64,000 nt of DNA from Bolinopsis microptera. Its lineage: Eukaryota > Ctenophora > Tentaculata > Lobata > Bolinopsidae. Both the position numbers and the translations under genes were made by a program. The stretch spans positions 18,367,118-18,431,117 of the forward strand of contig NC_087078.1 in NCBI RefSeq assembly GCF_026151205.1, in the 5' to 3' direction. Positions 11,803 through 24,611 of this stretch are shown here, piece by piece; positions within the stretch are counted from its first letter, which is position 1; each line of letters begins with the position of its first letter. The notes below the pieces were generated by a model, which made no database searches, was not told where the DNA came from, and worked only from the letters and a program-made list of their open reading frames with translations.

Positions 11803-14800
11803 CTAATGAGAGGTAGCACTTTGCATCTTCCAGTACATATTCGTTGCTTTGTCCATCTCTTCTTTCACTTTCTTCCAAAACTTTTCTTCTCCAATTCCTG
11901 AAAAATTCAAAGGTCAGAACTCAGAACAAACTATTGTCTGATTGTCTGCGGAGTGCGGGGGTCAGACAGTTTAGCCAGAGATTTACAACATTGTACACTC
12001 ATTTAGATTGGGGGGGGGGGGGCAACCCCCAGATTATATTACCGAGATTGGAAGCGGAAATTTTACACTTCCAACCGTTTTGAATTGAAAAACCATGCAG
12101 AATTTGAATAGATTAGAGTAAGTTTGGTAGCTGATAATTTGCCTTTTACTTTATTTTTTCATCTATAAAACTGTAATTAGGCCAGTTCGATGAACCGTTG
12201 TTTTTAGCAATAAGAGTAAGTCTGAACAACAGCTGTTTTCCGACAGAATATTTCCTATGTAATTGAATATTGTCCGAATCCATTGAAAAGTAAGAGCCGA
12301 GTTTTATAAATACTAATAGAGAAAGATTATTCAGTATTTTGAACTAAAAATGGGTTTATGAGACATAAATGATTCTCGCAAAGTGTACTATAAAACCATT
12401 AATTTCTGCGGAGAATTGTGCGAAAATTTGTGCCGCGAAATTGATCATTTCTAACTCATTTCTCCATTGAATCATTTGCATTCGCGATAATACATGGTTT
12501 TACAATACATAATATTTGATTTCAAAAATAATCTAGACCAAACCAACTTGATAAGATTGATAATAATTCGTAAAACTTAAAAAATAGTAGAACAATAATT
12601 AATTGCATTTTTGGTCCGAGTACCAGCACTCAGCAGTAAGGTAAATTTTCTATTTTAAAAATAAACCATTACGGCATAACATTAAGATTCTCTTACTCAA
12701 GAAAGGATAAAATTGCAATTTAATCAACGATTCATAACACTATTTATATATATATTGCAATGTCGAACTACAATATATTTATAAATACCGTTATGAATAG
12801 CTTTATAAATAGAGATTTTGATAAATTTTAGCTACAAATATCGCTAAAAAGTCGCTTGCCGAGCAAACTTTATACTCTATAGATATCACACCAAATAAAA
12901 CCATTCAGCAGAGCACACATTACTCCGCAGAGCACACAATACCAAGTCTCAAGAGTAAGTAGCAAACTGTTTGTGACGTCTTCTCGGTACCACACAATAA
13001 ACGAGAAAATAAACAACCCCCACCATCACCACCGTCAACCCGACCACCACACTCAGCACCACACTCACTGTGTCCCCCTGCAGCCTGAATATCAGGTACC
13101 CCACCACACCCGCCGCCAGGAAAGTCACGAATACCAGGTACCAGCCGAACTGGGATATTGTGGAAGGGAGATGTTGGGTGTTGGGGACGGAACCATCGGG
13201 GTGGTTGTTGATGTGGTGTGGGGATACCAGTGTGGATGGTTTGTGGCTGGGTCTGAAGCAGGGGTTCCGGTGGCGGCCAGGAGAATCCGGAGAGATGAGA
13301 GGGGAGTCACGTGGGGGATCACGTGACACGAGCTGGTCATGTGATCTGCTCGTCAGATCACATGAGATTTCAGCGTTTGTTCTGATAATGTCCAAGTCCA
13401 GGGTTGTTGATTTTAGATCGAATGAGATGTCGGTGTTAGTTCTCACGATATCCATGTCATCAGTTTCTGATTTCAGATCAAATGACATGTCTGTGTTTGT
13501 CCTCAACATACCCAGATCCATATCTTCAACAACCATACTATCATCTCCACGACTCGCTCTATCCACATTGTGATGATCAATTATACTGCTGACTCGAGAG
13601 ATGTTTCGAGGGTGAACTTTGAAGAGGAGTTCTGGGGTGGTCGGATAAGATGGAGGAGGAGACGGGAGAGAGGAATATGATTTAAAATCAGCCATTTCCA
13701 TCCCTTCAATGCTATCAGAATAGATGTGGTCCGCAGTACCATTCATTTTCTGGGTAATGTTTTAATGGTAAATCACGGCATAATGCAAACAATTACAATA
13801 ACAAATATATATAATGATCCATTAAACAGCTGTAATAGCATGAGATGGGCCATTACATTTATAATGAGAAACATATTTTATACGCAGCTGTATAGTCATT
13901 AGTATTCATTAAAATATGTTAATATGACAGGTCCATTGACCCACATTGGATCAAAACCGGCATATTTCTCTGATGAGAAAAACTCCTTAAATAGTGGAAC
14001 TTTTAGTCAAACACGTCTTGATCTAAGGGAAAAAACGCATACGAAGACACCAACTTACAGATTTAAAGATTGGTGGTATCAAACTGTAAAGCTAACCCAG
14101 TTAGAGGGTGATGTGCCAGCAGATTAAAACCAAATTAGATCAATCTTACGAGCAGCTGACTTAACAAGGCACAATTGGGCTGTTTACTACGAATAACAAT
14201 TTAATATCACAGAGAGAGCTCTGTGGAATAGGACGGTTACAGCCGAACGTGTGGTCACGTGTTGTTACGTGTTGTCACGTGTTATCACGTGGGTAACAGC
14301 TGGTTGTATACGCTGACATAAACTTCATATAACAACAGTTCATCTCGGGAGGAGGCTTTGTTTCTTTCCAATGTCTAATTCCAGGTTTGAATTGGGGCGT
14401 CAATGAAATTGTTAGTGTAACATAAGCTTTGTAAAAGTGAGAGCTGATGAATGCATTATATCTGTTCGGCATACGAGAGCAAACATCGTTACTCCCAAAG
14501 CTAGATGGTAGCAGTAACATTGTACTACGGAACATACTTCACAGAACAGAAACTAACTAAAAATGCAGAGTATGAGATACATTCTATCATGTTTCTAATT
14601 TTCTCACTTATCATCCCCTGGCAGAGCGATAATTACTACAAAATTCAGAGAATTTACTAAAAAATATCGGCATGTTTCGCACAAAATGACCACAAGTAAC
14701 AGAGTTAAGATGCGAGTTAGCAGATACTCTAATTTCGCAGCCAGCTGCTTCTCATTTTTTAGAAATTAGAGTGCAATAAGTTACTGTGTAACTTAATGCG

Positions 14801-17800
14801 CGACAACCCGGTGGAGCATAAAATGATAATCCAATTTAAATTTGCTTCAGGTACAATACTGTTAATTGCATAGATTATTTGCAGGTTTAGTATTTAGTTG
14901 AGTTAACGCCTAACTGCCTAACCTGGGGATATAATAGTGAGATGGAACGGTGGGATGGAATGGTGACGTTATCAAATGGTAAAAGCAGAACGTTTAGCAT
15001 CTAGGCTGTGGTAATGAGCTATGTACAATTAGGTAGATAAAAAAAACAAGGAGGAATAAAAATTCGGAAAATTAAGTGAATTAACAGGGTGAAGGTTAGA
15101 GGTATTCACTATTCGCTTCATTGAGGGTTTCAGTAATATGCCACTAATTTATTCAGAGGTAGTTGTGACTTGTGGCTGATACATGTAAATATTGATCAAA
15201 TGAAGGTTGCAGAAGATGATTTCGATGGTGATATTAATTGAACACGAGCAATTAATTAAAACTTCAAACGCACTGCAAAGTGCAATCAGACAGACAACTC
15301 AAACGCAAAAACTTGCAGAGCATTGATTAGCAGAGCCCTGGTGCCTACCAAAATTAATGATATTGTGATACCACTGTTTGGGTGACCCCCATATTCAGCA
15401 TAAAACCTCTGATATTCATCAAATTATCAGCTATAAAGCTGCGAGGGTTTAAATGATATTACACAATGAATTGTCTATCTGCAGTTCAACCCGACAAGTG
15501 AGGCCAGGTCCTTAGGTTACTGGAGAGGGATCTGGGGGTTGAGGGGAGGTTCCTGGGGCTGGAGATGAAATCTATCCTATTTAATCTTAAACGAAGAAAA
15601 ACGTCAGGGCTAAGAACTTATAATAGTTATAGTATTATATTAGTGTCTAAACAAATATCAGTAATTAGTAATGAATATTGAGCTATTGAGTGATAAAATG
15701 TCAGCCGACAGACAAGCTTACAGAGAAGAAAAGGAAATTATAACGAGTCTAACAGATATCCCAATATTTACATTCCAAAGCTGTAATAACGACGGCAGAT
15801 ATCACACAAATTATATAATTATTATCTACCCAAGACCGTATAATAAACGTTTGTTAGAAAGTAACTGGTTGTAAACTATGTAAAGGCTGTCAACAGTGTA
15901 CGTGTTTTACGCTTTCCTTGTGCAACGTTTAAAGTTATCAATGTTCTATTAGAAAATGTAGAGAAGCTGAAAGGGTAGATCTGAGGTAGATCTGAGGTAG
16001 ATCTGAGGTAGATCTGAGGCAGATCTGAGGTAGACCTGAGGCAGATCTGAGGCAGATCTGAGGTAGATCTGAGCTAGATCTGAGGTAGATCTGAGGTAGA
16101 TCTGAGGTAGATCTGAGCTATATCTGAGCTATATCTGAGGTAGATCTGAGGTAGATCTGAGGTAGATCTGAGCTTGAGGTAGATCTGAGCTATATCTGAG
16201 GTAGATCTGAGGTAGATCTGAGGTAGATCTGAGGTAGATCTGAGGTAGATCTGAGCTATATCTGAGCTATATCTGAGGTAGATCTGAGGCAGATCTGAGG
16301 TAGATCTGAGCTAGATCTGAGGTAGATTTGAGGTAGATCTGAGGTAGATCTGAGGTATATCTGAGGTAGGAGCAATGACATGAGGTCACACAACGTTAGT
16401 GACGAGTAGTCAGATGAGATGAAATGTACACTACTGTGGGAGTCATTATAGGTTGTTCTCACATCTACAGGCTAGGTGTATAATTGATGTCAGGTGTTTT
16501 AAGGTTATAATATTTTAAATGACCAGATAATTTCCGAGCTGAAAATGGAATTATTAACGTTTATAAACGTTAGTGAGCAGGGGAGCAGGTTCAAACATTT
16601 TAAACAGAGTTTATTACGCTTTAATTTTTCACCATTTACTTCTCATTTGATTGTGTCGGTTATGAATTTAATTGGATAATTATATAAACATTTGATTGCT
16701 AGTAGTATAGTGGTCCTAGAATTACACATCGTTAAATTGGTCAGAAAATAATTAAGCAGCTAAAGACTAAGACGCTAAAAACTCACGTTTAAACGTGAGT
16801 CAAAACGTGAGTCATAATTTGAGTCACATTTATCTCTGTTCGCACAATTGCTGGCTGATCAATTCGTTACACAAAAGTATACAAAATTCAAATGTGTAAT
16901 TACCTTCCCAAGAATGCGACCCCTTGAAGAATGTCTCTCGAACAGTGTTGATCAACACCAAATCTTCTTGATTAACACCGTTCTTCATCACTGAAAAGGT
17001 TAATCCCATAAAACTTCTCTTTTTAGTCGACAATTTGCGAGCATGCTAAATCACTCTACACTCGATCTTCGAGATTTTTCTAAAAGGGCCCCCGACATTT
17101 GAACCAACTTGAGTCTATCGATGTATTTTCGGACGCTGATTCCGAATCACCCCCAGGCCCCTTGACATAGGGTTAAAATGCTCCCCTAGCGAGATATTGG
17201 CGAAAAACTGTCTCGATCACGTGATATGACCGTATAAGGAACTAGGAAGTTGGTCTAATTTCTCGTTAGGGTTAGGGTCGTTCAGGACCGCTAGAGAACG
17301 GGTTGAAAAAGTCACGTGACAGTTGAGTGTAGAGTGATTAATCATCATCCAATTTGGCAACAATTTGGCAACAATTAAATTACAATTTGACAAAAATGTG
17401 AGGGCAATTTGGATCTGCTAAAATTGAGTAGTATTATTTTGTAGGATGTAAAAAGTTTAACATCACTGACAAAAATATAGTACATTATATAATATTATAC
17501 ATAATGTATATTTTCCCTTATTCGGCGATTTTCGAGAATAGTTTGATGAAAAAAAAAGAAAGTTTTGAAGAGCTTACCGTCAACATTACTCTTAATATGC
17601 TCAATGTTTTCACAGCCAACCAGTGTAATGGGAATATTAGGGTTGGAAGTAGAAAACTGAAGGGCCAGCTTCGTCAGCGACGCGCCCTGCAACACAACTA
17701 TTTAGCATCAGCTGCTAAAAAGCAGATTTTCAAAAGTAGCAGCAAGATTGGAATGTTTTTACTATGAAATATGTGATTTGAGATAATTTTCACGTGTGTT

Positions 17801-20195
17801 GTTAGGAAATGTAGTTTAAAGTTCCTACACTCTACATTCTCACTCAGAGAGTTAAAATATACTGCAGGTTAATACTCAGATTTGTAGTTCAGTGTAGTTT
17901 GGCATTCAGAATTCGGTAATCAGTTTTCGGTCTTCTGAATTCGATGAAGCGTTCGAACGGAATACCAAATCGAAAAGATTCTTTTTGAATGAATCACCGA
18001 ATGGTTGACCCGAATAGGTACCGAATCAACGAATATCACCAAATATTTGAACATCAACCAAATATTTGAACATTCCTACATTCCTACTACTCAGAGTAAG
18101 TTTGTTGACTACTCAAAACTAGAAATCTCTTCTCGACAATATGTTTACGTGCAAATACAATCAACCTTGGGCCACATTCTGTGGCCAACCGGCCCAATTG
18201 CACTAGATTTAACAATAAAACCCTTAATCTGACAAACCTCATCACGACAAAAAGCAGCTGCATTTTGAGCAGCTTCGACTGTCTCTGGTTTGGCAGAGTG
18301 CCATTTTGGTGGTCCTGTCAAAGAGTTTTACGGATGATATCTTACAAAACATGACATATATGGCGACAAAAAATGTAAATTTTGCAATCAGGCTCGGATT
18401 AATGTATGTGTAAAACACAGCAAGGAGAATTAATACGTGGTGAGAAATGTAACTTTCAGGTTTGTTACATAATTAAGTGGATGGCACATCCGATTGTACA
18501 CGTGTCTATTACCTAAAGTAATAAAGTAAGTAAGTACCTAAATCAGTGAGAAGACCCATGGCGAATGGTGAAGCGTTTATAACTCCAATACCCTGCTCGT
18601 AGAACCACGGCAGATAATCAGCCAGCTCGGTGTCGTTAAGTGTGTACTTGCAGTATGTCAGAACCACGTCTATCTTCACGGATGACAGTTCTATTACCGT
18701 CTTCAACTTCTCCAATGGGTATCCTGATAAGGAAGAACTTTAAACAGTGGTCATTAGAACATTGTCATCACTGAGTCTATTCAGAAAAAATCAGATATTT
18801 TCTTGAAACAATCATCAAATGAGACTCAATAACACTACGCGACTTAGTGTTAATAGATGTTACGTTTACATTTTCATATTATTCAACTGTGTTGCTATGA
18901 ATCATACCTGAATCATACCTGAAATGCCGATATATTTAATTTTTCCTTTTTCCTTAGCTTTCTTCATAGCAGGAAGTGCTTCGTTGATTACAACTTCCAA
19001 AGTTGGAGCAAATTCCACATCATGGCAAAAACATATGTCCAGATATTTACATCCAAGTAATTTGATAGATTTATCAATGCTTTCAGTTATCCTATCAAAG
19101 CTAAAATCAAACCTGCAGAATGGATTTTATGGTATTAAATAATAGGATTCGGTATTTGGGACATGAAAAATACGATGGGTATTGCAATGCAACTTTGATG
19201 AAAGCACTTGCAGGGAATTGTATTAATAAGGAAAATTTCATCTAAATATTATTTATTGACATTAATTTACCATTCAAGAACATCGTCACTGTAGTATCTT
19301 CCACATTTGCTACTGATAATATATTTAGAGCGAGAAATGTTTGGCAAAACTTGACCCAATAACTCTTCACTGTTGATGTACCAAGGAGAAGTATCTATAT
19401 AATTCACACCTGTAAGATGTTTGTATTACTGCCTATGTGAATACACACCAGTTATTATACATAAGACATACAATCGAATCTAATGACGAATGGATTCGTT
19501 ATTAAACACTTGAATTCACCGCAGAAGTCTATTGCTAACATAATATTATGCAGCATAATCAACTGGAAATTCAATAATTTGAATACCATAATTAAACAAA
19601 TTTTCTCCAACGCTACACAGCGGGGAAGTCAAGGGGTATTTTGGAGTATTTTGGGGTATTATGGGGTATTATGGGGTATTATGGGGGACATAATTATGGG
19701 GGATTTCCAAAATCCATTCAGGCATTCCCCCAAAATACCCCTTGGCTTCCCTTTACACAGTACACAGTAACATCAATTATTTAGATTTAATTCAGTGGTT
19801 TATGATTATAGTATGATTATAGTATGATAACAGTATTATTACAGTATGATTATATTATGATTACATTATGATTACAGTATGATTACAGTATGATTACAGT
19901 ATGATTACAGTATGATTACAGTATGATTACAGTATGATTACAGTATAATTACAGTAAGATTACAGTATGATTACATTATGATTACATTATGATTACAGTA
20001 TGATTACATTATGATTACATTATGTTTACATTATGTTTACATTATGATTACATAACTACATAGCTTACCATGCTTAAGAGCATACTCAATAACAGCTTTG
20101 GCTGCCTTTGAATCATAGTGATCTTTGAATGCAGCACCACCAATACCAATTTGACTGATGTTTAGTTTCGTGTTCCCTAATTTAGTCAGCTTCAT
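11803..20195 (-). CDS. Aldo-keto reductase, L-galactose-dehydrogenase type (337 aa, eight exons)
   Basis: The family carries out NAD(P)H-linked oxidation or reduction of sugars and carbonyls in the cytosol; the substrate here is unknown. Exons, 5' to 3': 20195-20069, 19409-19271, 19112-18919, 18723-18538, 18314-18238, 17686-17578, 16990-16904 and 11897-11803. All seven junction phases agree and total 1014 nt with stop. The N-terminus is MKLTKLGNTKLNISQIGIGG. The catalytic tetrad is visible: Asp and Tyr in NYIDTSPWY, Lys in ISSKCGRYYS, His in CFCHDVEFAP. Other family signatures are KYIGISGYPLEKLK, INASPFAMGLLTDLGPPKWH and LTKLALQFSTSNPNIPITLVG. The last intron spans about 5 kb and holds a separate same-strand ORF, a minisatellite and a MITE. 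The donor after exon 3 sits in a 10-bp duplication (AATCATACCTG), so a second donor ten bases away exists and would shift frame. The donor GTTTGT after exon 5 is weak. Confidence 0.9.
12949..13746 (-). CDS. Intronless two-helix membrane protein with internal RTN-repeat, inside the reductase last intron
   Basis: An open frame of 265 residues from an ATG at 13746, on the same strand as the host gene and within its 5-kb intron. I do not recognise the family. The N-terminal half is polar, Ser/Pro-rich (SSLPSPPPSYP), and contains three tandem copies of a roughly 20-residue unit of form (D/L)DxxxxRTNxxxSxDLxS, about residues 75-135. The C-terminus has two hydrophobic helices, about 199-221 (WYLVFVTFLAAGVVGYLIF) and 226-250 (a Val-rich stretch), then a basic tail RRRHK. 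The whole reads as a tail-anchored or hairpin membrane protein facing the cytosol. Its longest antisense frame is 167 residues and shows no family signal. It could be an alternative terminal exon, but the reductase has its own intact ending, so an independent nested gene is more likely. Confidence 0.6.
   Translation of the reverse strand: MNGTADHIYSDSIEGMEMADFKSYSSLPSPPPSYPTTPELLFKVHPRNISRVSSIIDHHNVDRASRGDDSMVVEDMDLGMLRTNTDMSFDLKSETDDMDIVRTNTDISFDLKSTTLDLDIIRTNAEISCDLTSRSHDQLVSRDPPRDSPLISPDSPGRHRNPCFRPSHKPSTLVSPHHINNHPDGSVPNTQHLPSTISQFGWYLVFVTFLAAGVVGYLIFRLQGDTVSVVLSVVVGLTVVMVGVVYFLVYCVVPRRRHKQFATYS
14251..14292. repeat. 10-bp repeat of CACGTG E-box units
   Basis: Four consecutive 10-bp units of the form TCACGTGTTG, three with an intact CACGTG and one TACGTG. 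Could be chance simple repeat or a cluster of E-box sites about 0.5 kb upstream of the nested ORF. Confidence 0.45.
15978..16370. repeat. 11-bp minisatellite, unit GTAGATCTGAG, about 35 copies
   Basis: A near-continuous array of GTAGATCTGAG with variants GCAGATCTGAG and CTATATCTGAG. Variant units are clustered rather than scattered, which points to block duplication. Lies in the last intron of the aldo-keto reductase. The repeat makes spurious open frames on the minus strand. Confidence 0.9.
17050..17338. mobile_element. MITE copy 1 (ATCACTCTACACTCGA ends, TAA flanks)
   Basis: Starts ATCACTCTACACTCGA and ends with its near-complement (TTGAGTGTAGAGTGAT), each side flanked by TAA, as PIF/Harbinger-type elements leave. 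Carries two CACGTGA words and TTAGGGTTAGGG inside. Two longer copies lie at 32441-32750 and 34075-34384. Sequence just outside the TAA (GAGCATGC, TAATCATCATCCAAT) is also shared with those copies, so the true repeat may be wider than the inverted ends. Confidence 0.65.
19635..19690. repeat. 10-bp minisatellite, unit GGGGTATTAT
   Basis: Five units (two of them GGGGTATTTT-like) in the first intron of the aldo-keto reductase. Its complement-like words (CCCCAAAATACCCC) recur 60 bp downstream, so the strand could fold on itself. Confidence 0.6.
19805..20052. repeat. 11-bp minisatellite, unit TATGATTACAG
   Basis: About 22 head-to-tail copies of TATGATTACAG with T/G and A/T variants, directly next to the first exon's donor at 20068 in the aldo-keto reductase. 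Confidence 0.85.
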
Positions 20196-21667
20196 CAGAA
20201 GTGTCTAATCCATGCTAAATTTAAAGGGTTTTAAACAATAATCAATATAAGCATAAATTGTTAAGATACACGTATACCAAAGCTTGTTAACTGTTTAACG
20301 TTGTCAAATTGCAAAAAAAACGACATATTATATTAAATATGAATTTAATATGAAAAAAAACGGGCATGGGCTGCTATATTTTCTGTATTAATAAATTCCA
20401 GCCATAATAAGACCTGTCGATGTGAACGAAAATGTATCTAACTGTTACAACACCTTATGTGATGTAATTAAGATTACTTGCACTATCTTTAAGTTTACCA
20501 AACCTCGATTAGAATACGATGTGACTGATGCGTGGTTGTAATAGTGTTGATTGATCCATATTCCATATTATAGTACGTAATATAGGGTGTTTAAAAGCTA
20601 ACATATATCAATATTTGCTCAATTTCACACAATATGTTTAGATATCATCAAGAGTATAATGACTGATAAAGTGAACTTGTTTGTGCCTTCAGTGTTTTTA
20701 TTTGCTCACAACTATGTGATACGTCATGACTCATGACTAGCTCACATTTACGCTCACGCTATGACTGATAGCTATTCATAACTTTGTTTGTTATTGATAT
20801 TTTTTGATAAAAAGCATTAACTAGGGAACACTCTATCATCATCGTCTGATAAAACTTAATTTTTACAGAATAGATGATGAAGAGAAACTATTTAATATTA
20901 ACTGATTTCAAATTTACAAAAATATTGCAGCATTTCGAAGAAAAATATGTACAATAATCGTATTATAAATATAAAACACTTCTCAGATCTGATCATAACA
21001 ATTTACAAATAATACTATCCATATTTATTAATAAGAGGAAATAACTATGAAATGGGCTATACCTTTAATGGTTGATTAAAAAACCTATCCTTTAAACGAA
21101 AATGTTATTAAAAAATGCTGAAAGATTTAAAAATACTGAAAACGATAAAACTTAAAACCCATAAGCAATTATGCTGACTTATTAACAATAATAATAACAA
21201 ACAGAAATTCATACATCGCTTTATAGCCAAAAAGAACTCAAAATCCAAAGATTCAGTTCAAGCCATCTAAAACGACTTATGAACAATGAACATGTACATA
21301 CGAACTTAGCATGTTATGACATATGGGTTTTTATGAAAATTGTTATTTTATGAAACTTATATGAATACTTTTTCAAAAAGATGAGTCTTTAGTCTATTTT
21401 TAAACAAGACAATATCGGTCAATGTTCTCAATTGATTTGTTTTAGATAGGATACAAACACATCTGTCTTTACTACAGTAGAAACCTGCTTCATGAACGTG
21501 TATAGAAGTATAAGTGATCTAATCTTCTTTATCATCTAATTATCTAATTGTTAATCTTCTTTACAGTTTACCTCCAGTTTACCTCCAGTTTACCTCCAGT
21601 TTACCTCCAGTTTACCTCCAGTTTACCTCCAGTTTACCTCCACATCTACTTCCAGCTCCATTTCCCA
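20196..21667. other. Intergenic region 5' of the aldo-keto reductase
   Basis: AT-rich, separates the reductase start from the TMEM272-like gene's stop. Should contain the reductase promoter and the upstream gene's 3' UTR. No further exon was supportable. An 11-bp minisatellite sits at its right end. Confidence 0.5.
21566..21645. repeat. 11-bp minisatellite, unit CAGTTTACCTC
   Basis: Seven nearly perfect copies, ending about 25 bases from the stop codon of the TMEM272-like gene, so within its predicted 3' UTR. Confidence 0.8.
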
Positions 21668-24017
21668 TCAGCCCAAGCAAACAGCAACTGTAGCAGTAGA
21701 TCCAGCAATAGCATACACAATGATGAGGACTATGAAGGCAAAGAGGTATAATGCCTTGTTACAGTAAGGGTCATTTTCTGGGGGAAGAAGGGTTACTTCT
21801 TAATAACAATGAGTTGGAAAGTAACAAATCAAGTGTTGAGAAAATTGTTAAAGCGTATGAATAAATCAAGCCTTGTAGAAATGCACTATTATATAAGTAC
21901 AGTCTATGTGACTAATAAGTAACAATCGTTAACTAAAATTCGACTAGTATTTAGCACAAATACAGATTACAGAGCTAGCTTACCAAAGTAAATCTCATTC
22001 AGTGCCTTGTCCTTAAATCGAACGGTTACAGCAGCATTACCAGCTCTAATCTTGTCAACTTTCCTCTCCCAAAAATAACACGTTTCAAGTCTCTCTTTTG
22101 TAGATTTCACCAAGGTATGGCCATTGAACCCTATCTCGACAACCGTGAAGTTGAAAAATATGGACCATTCCCCAGCCTGGGTCGTACCGTTACCTCTGTA
22201 GGAAAATATTTTATCACACAGATCGATGTGTTTGTCGGTTATTTTCAATTGTTCCCTTTCCTTGCCATTCCAGTTGATAACCAATGTTTGGTTCCTCGTT
22301 CCTTGTTTTGTAGTTACTAGGAACGTATTATTGGTAAATGGACCATCTATATCGTCATATGGATCCACTTTGACCATTGGTTCGGGTCTATTTTCTGAAA
22401 ATTGTTAACATTATTTATATGGTGTATTATGTACCTCAAGGTTGTACAGTAGAGCTCATAATGATATTATAAATATGAGCCAAAAAATTATGGCACAGCA
22501 GGAAATGGAACATTATTATGAAATCCTATTTAAAGATTTAACTATAACATAGCATCGAGGCATAAATTGATATAAAATTGACCGAACGGACTGAGATCTA
22601 TTATATTTCTGTGGACATTTTCAAAATCAATAATATCATCTGAACAAAAATGAAAGTTACCAGTAGGTGTGTACTCCACGCGACGGAACTCCTTGAATAC
22701 CCAGTAGCTGCCACCAAGAAACCAACCAATGACAAATAAAATTGCCAGACCACACACCCATCCCAAGAAGTTACCAAACCATCTGTCTGAGGAATACATT
22801 TTTGTTTTAAATTATTAAATTGGCAGAAATAAAGAAACTCGATCATACTACTAGAAGTCATAACAGAAAAGAGACAAGACATTATTTAAATTGGATCCCA
22901 CTAAAGACGTCTTCTAAATTAGTTGGTTAAGTAACAAAATGTGCTCACCACTTTCTAGGTTAAAAGTCACATATCAATAGCCCAAACAGATCATTTCAAA
23001 ATGATAATTCCAAGCTAACTCAAGAGATGACATTGCATCATGTAACAAAAAACAATCATGGTGATAAAATATGACAAAATTTCATATAACTTAGAACACA
23101 ACCTGTAACAGGTATTAGTTATATTAGCAATAGTGTTAACTCACGTTGATCAACCCAGTTAGGTGCCCAGATTCTCAGTCCAAGTAAGAACCAACCAACA
23201 CCATTCAGGACCATGTATAGAGGTATGTTGCTTGAGAGGGGACATTGGTCCCAGTATACGATTCCCACAACCATTTGCGCGAGAGGAATTCCACATATAA
23301 GTAGGTTCACCATAACTGGAATCAGTTTGGATTTTAAAATTGCAACAATCAACTAATGCACCAAATGAATTACATATCACACACAATAAATAAAAAAGAA
23401 AGAAACAAATCAGTCACCATGATCAAATCGATTGCACTGCAGAATGAATGAAACTGACAGTATATTTTTAATCTTAATCTTCCTAGCAGTTTTATGCACT
23501 GATCACTGTTAACAGAACTTAAGATCAATTTATATCAAACTATTGAATTGATAATGACTTACTAAATTTCCAGAACAGCTCACAACACGAATCCGGCACA
23601 TATTGTTCCTTGTTCCTATTGTCTGCATTTCCAAAGTCTTTCATCCTTTCAGTGGTCTTGCTAATGGCAGTGCTGGCAGGTCCAAAAACAGAGTCATATG
23701 TGGGTGGTGCAATATTTTCCGTTGCCTGAAGTAGCAAAAAATTTATGACAATTTATTTTTTTTATAAAGCAGTGGCGTAATGAAGAGCCCCGCTGTGCCA
23801 ACAGGCAACGTTACGCCACTGTTATAAAGTACATTATTTATGATTCAGTTCTTATGATACTGACCGCATCATTAGGAGTATACTCGTAAACAGGGCAAGG
23901 TATTTCTTCAGCTGGTGCAGATGCAGATCTACTATACTGCGGGCTTGATGCAGATGTGGTCGTTTTCATTGCAGCCCCAGGATCTGTACCCACAGGAGTA
24001 TAACCATCAAATGCCAT
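21668..24017 (-). CDS. TMEM272-like four-helix membrane protein with large loop (377 aa, six exons)
   Basis: Exons 5' to 3': 24017-23865, 23725-23563, 23315-23145, 22786-22661, 22394-21984 and 21777-21668; all five junctions agree in phase. The N-terminus (about 105 residues) is polar and cytoplasmic, rich in Ser, Pro and Tyr (PPTYDSVFG). Helix 1 is MVNLLICGIPLAQMVVGIVY, followed by DQCPLSSNIPLYMVLNGVGW as helix 2, then FLGWVCGLAILFVIGWFLGG as helix 3. The end NDPYCNKALYLFAFIVLIIV is the signature closing helix of TMEM272-like proteins. Unusually, about 136 residues from one exon lie between helices 3 and 4. This part has several NxT/S glycosylation sites (NNT, NQT, NGT, NFT) and three cysteines, so it is probably extracellular. 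No function is established for the family. The start ATG at 24017 could be preceded by a 5' UTR exon. Confidence 0.75.
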
Positions 24018-24502
24018 CGATTTGTAACTGCTAAGTAACACACTTTTAAAAATTCATTTCAATTGTCAAAACCAATTCATAATAAGTATAGAATGTGTTC
24101 ATCATGAAATGAAATGTAATATAAAGGTATTACCATTTATATCCTGCCTATCAAAATAATATTCAAGATAATAAAGATGAAATTCCCTAAAATATTACAA
24201 TTTCTATAAAACATTCTATAAAAATTCTATAGAACTCCAAATATGCAAACAATCTGAAAACTCCAATATACAATAAAAAATCATAGAAAAGGTTTACTAC
24301 AGAACAGTACCTGATGATAAAAGTTATTTAAGAAAATACAAAACAGTCATACCAAACAATCTGGGCAACATACAAGTAGAGACGGTGAAATAAACAGAGT
24401 GGGCAAAGATTGGGTAAAGATTGATCAACAACACAAGGAAGGTGGTCAAAGTAAGTAAAGTAAAGTACAAATTATGACATCAAAACATTACACATGTCTA
24501 CA

Positions 24503-24611
24503 TTGACCATTGTTAATGATCTGGCCCGGCGCGCGCTACTTCGTAGCACTTGCCAGAGAAGAAAGCGGCGCGCGCTACTTCGAAGAAATTTAGACGAGTA
24601 ACATCCGTCAA
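24503..24611. mobile_element. 109-bp MITE, TTGACC..GTCAA ends, 9-bp target duplication
   Basis: Begins TTGACCATTGTTA and ends TAACATCCGTCAA, imperfect inverted repeats. Both sides are flanked by ATGTCTACA, a 9-bp target duplication. The core holds two direct copies of GGCGCGCGCTACTTCG, strikingly GC-rich. A second copy at 48845-50381 carries a further insertion. Confidence 0.8.

Noticed and set aside
12973-13573. Plus-strand proteins opposite the 12949-13746 frame
   Set aside because: They are antisense shadows; only the minus frame has membrane helices, internal protein repeats and a clean start and stop.
15978-16370. Possible CRISPR-like array
   Set aside because: Units are 11 bp and contiguous, with no unique spacers; this is a minisatellite in a eukaryotic intron.
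22117-22408. Plus-strand ORFs inside the TMEM272-like gene
   Set aside because: They are the antisense of the large fifth exon, whose own phases join cleanly on the minus strand.
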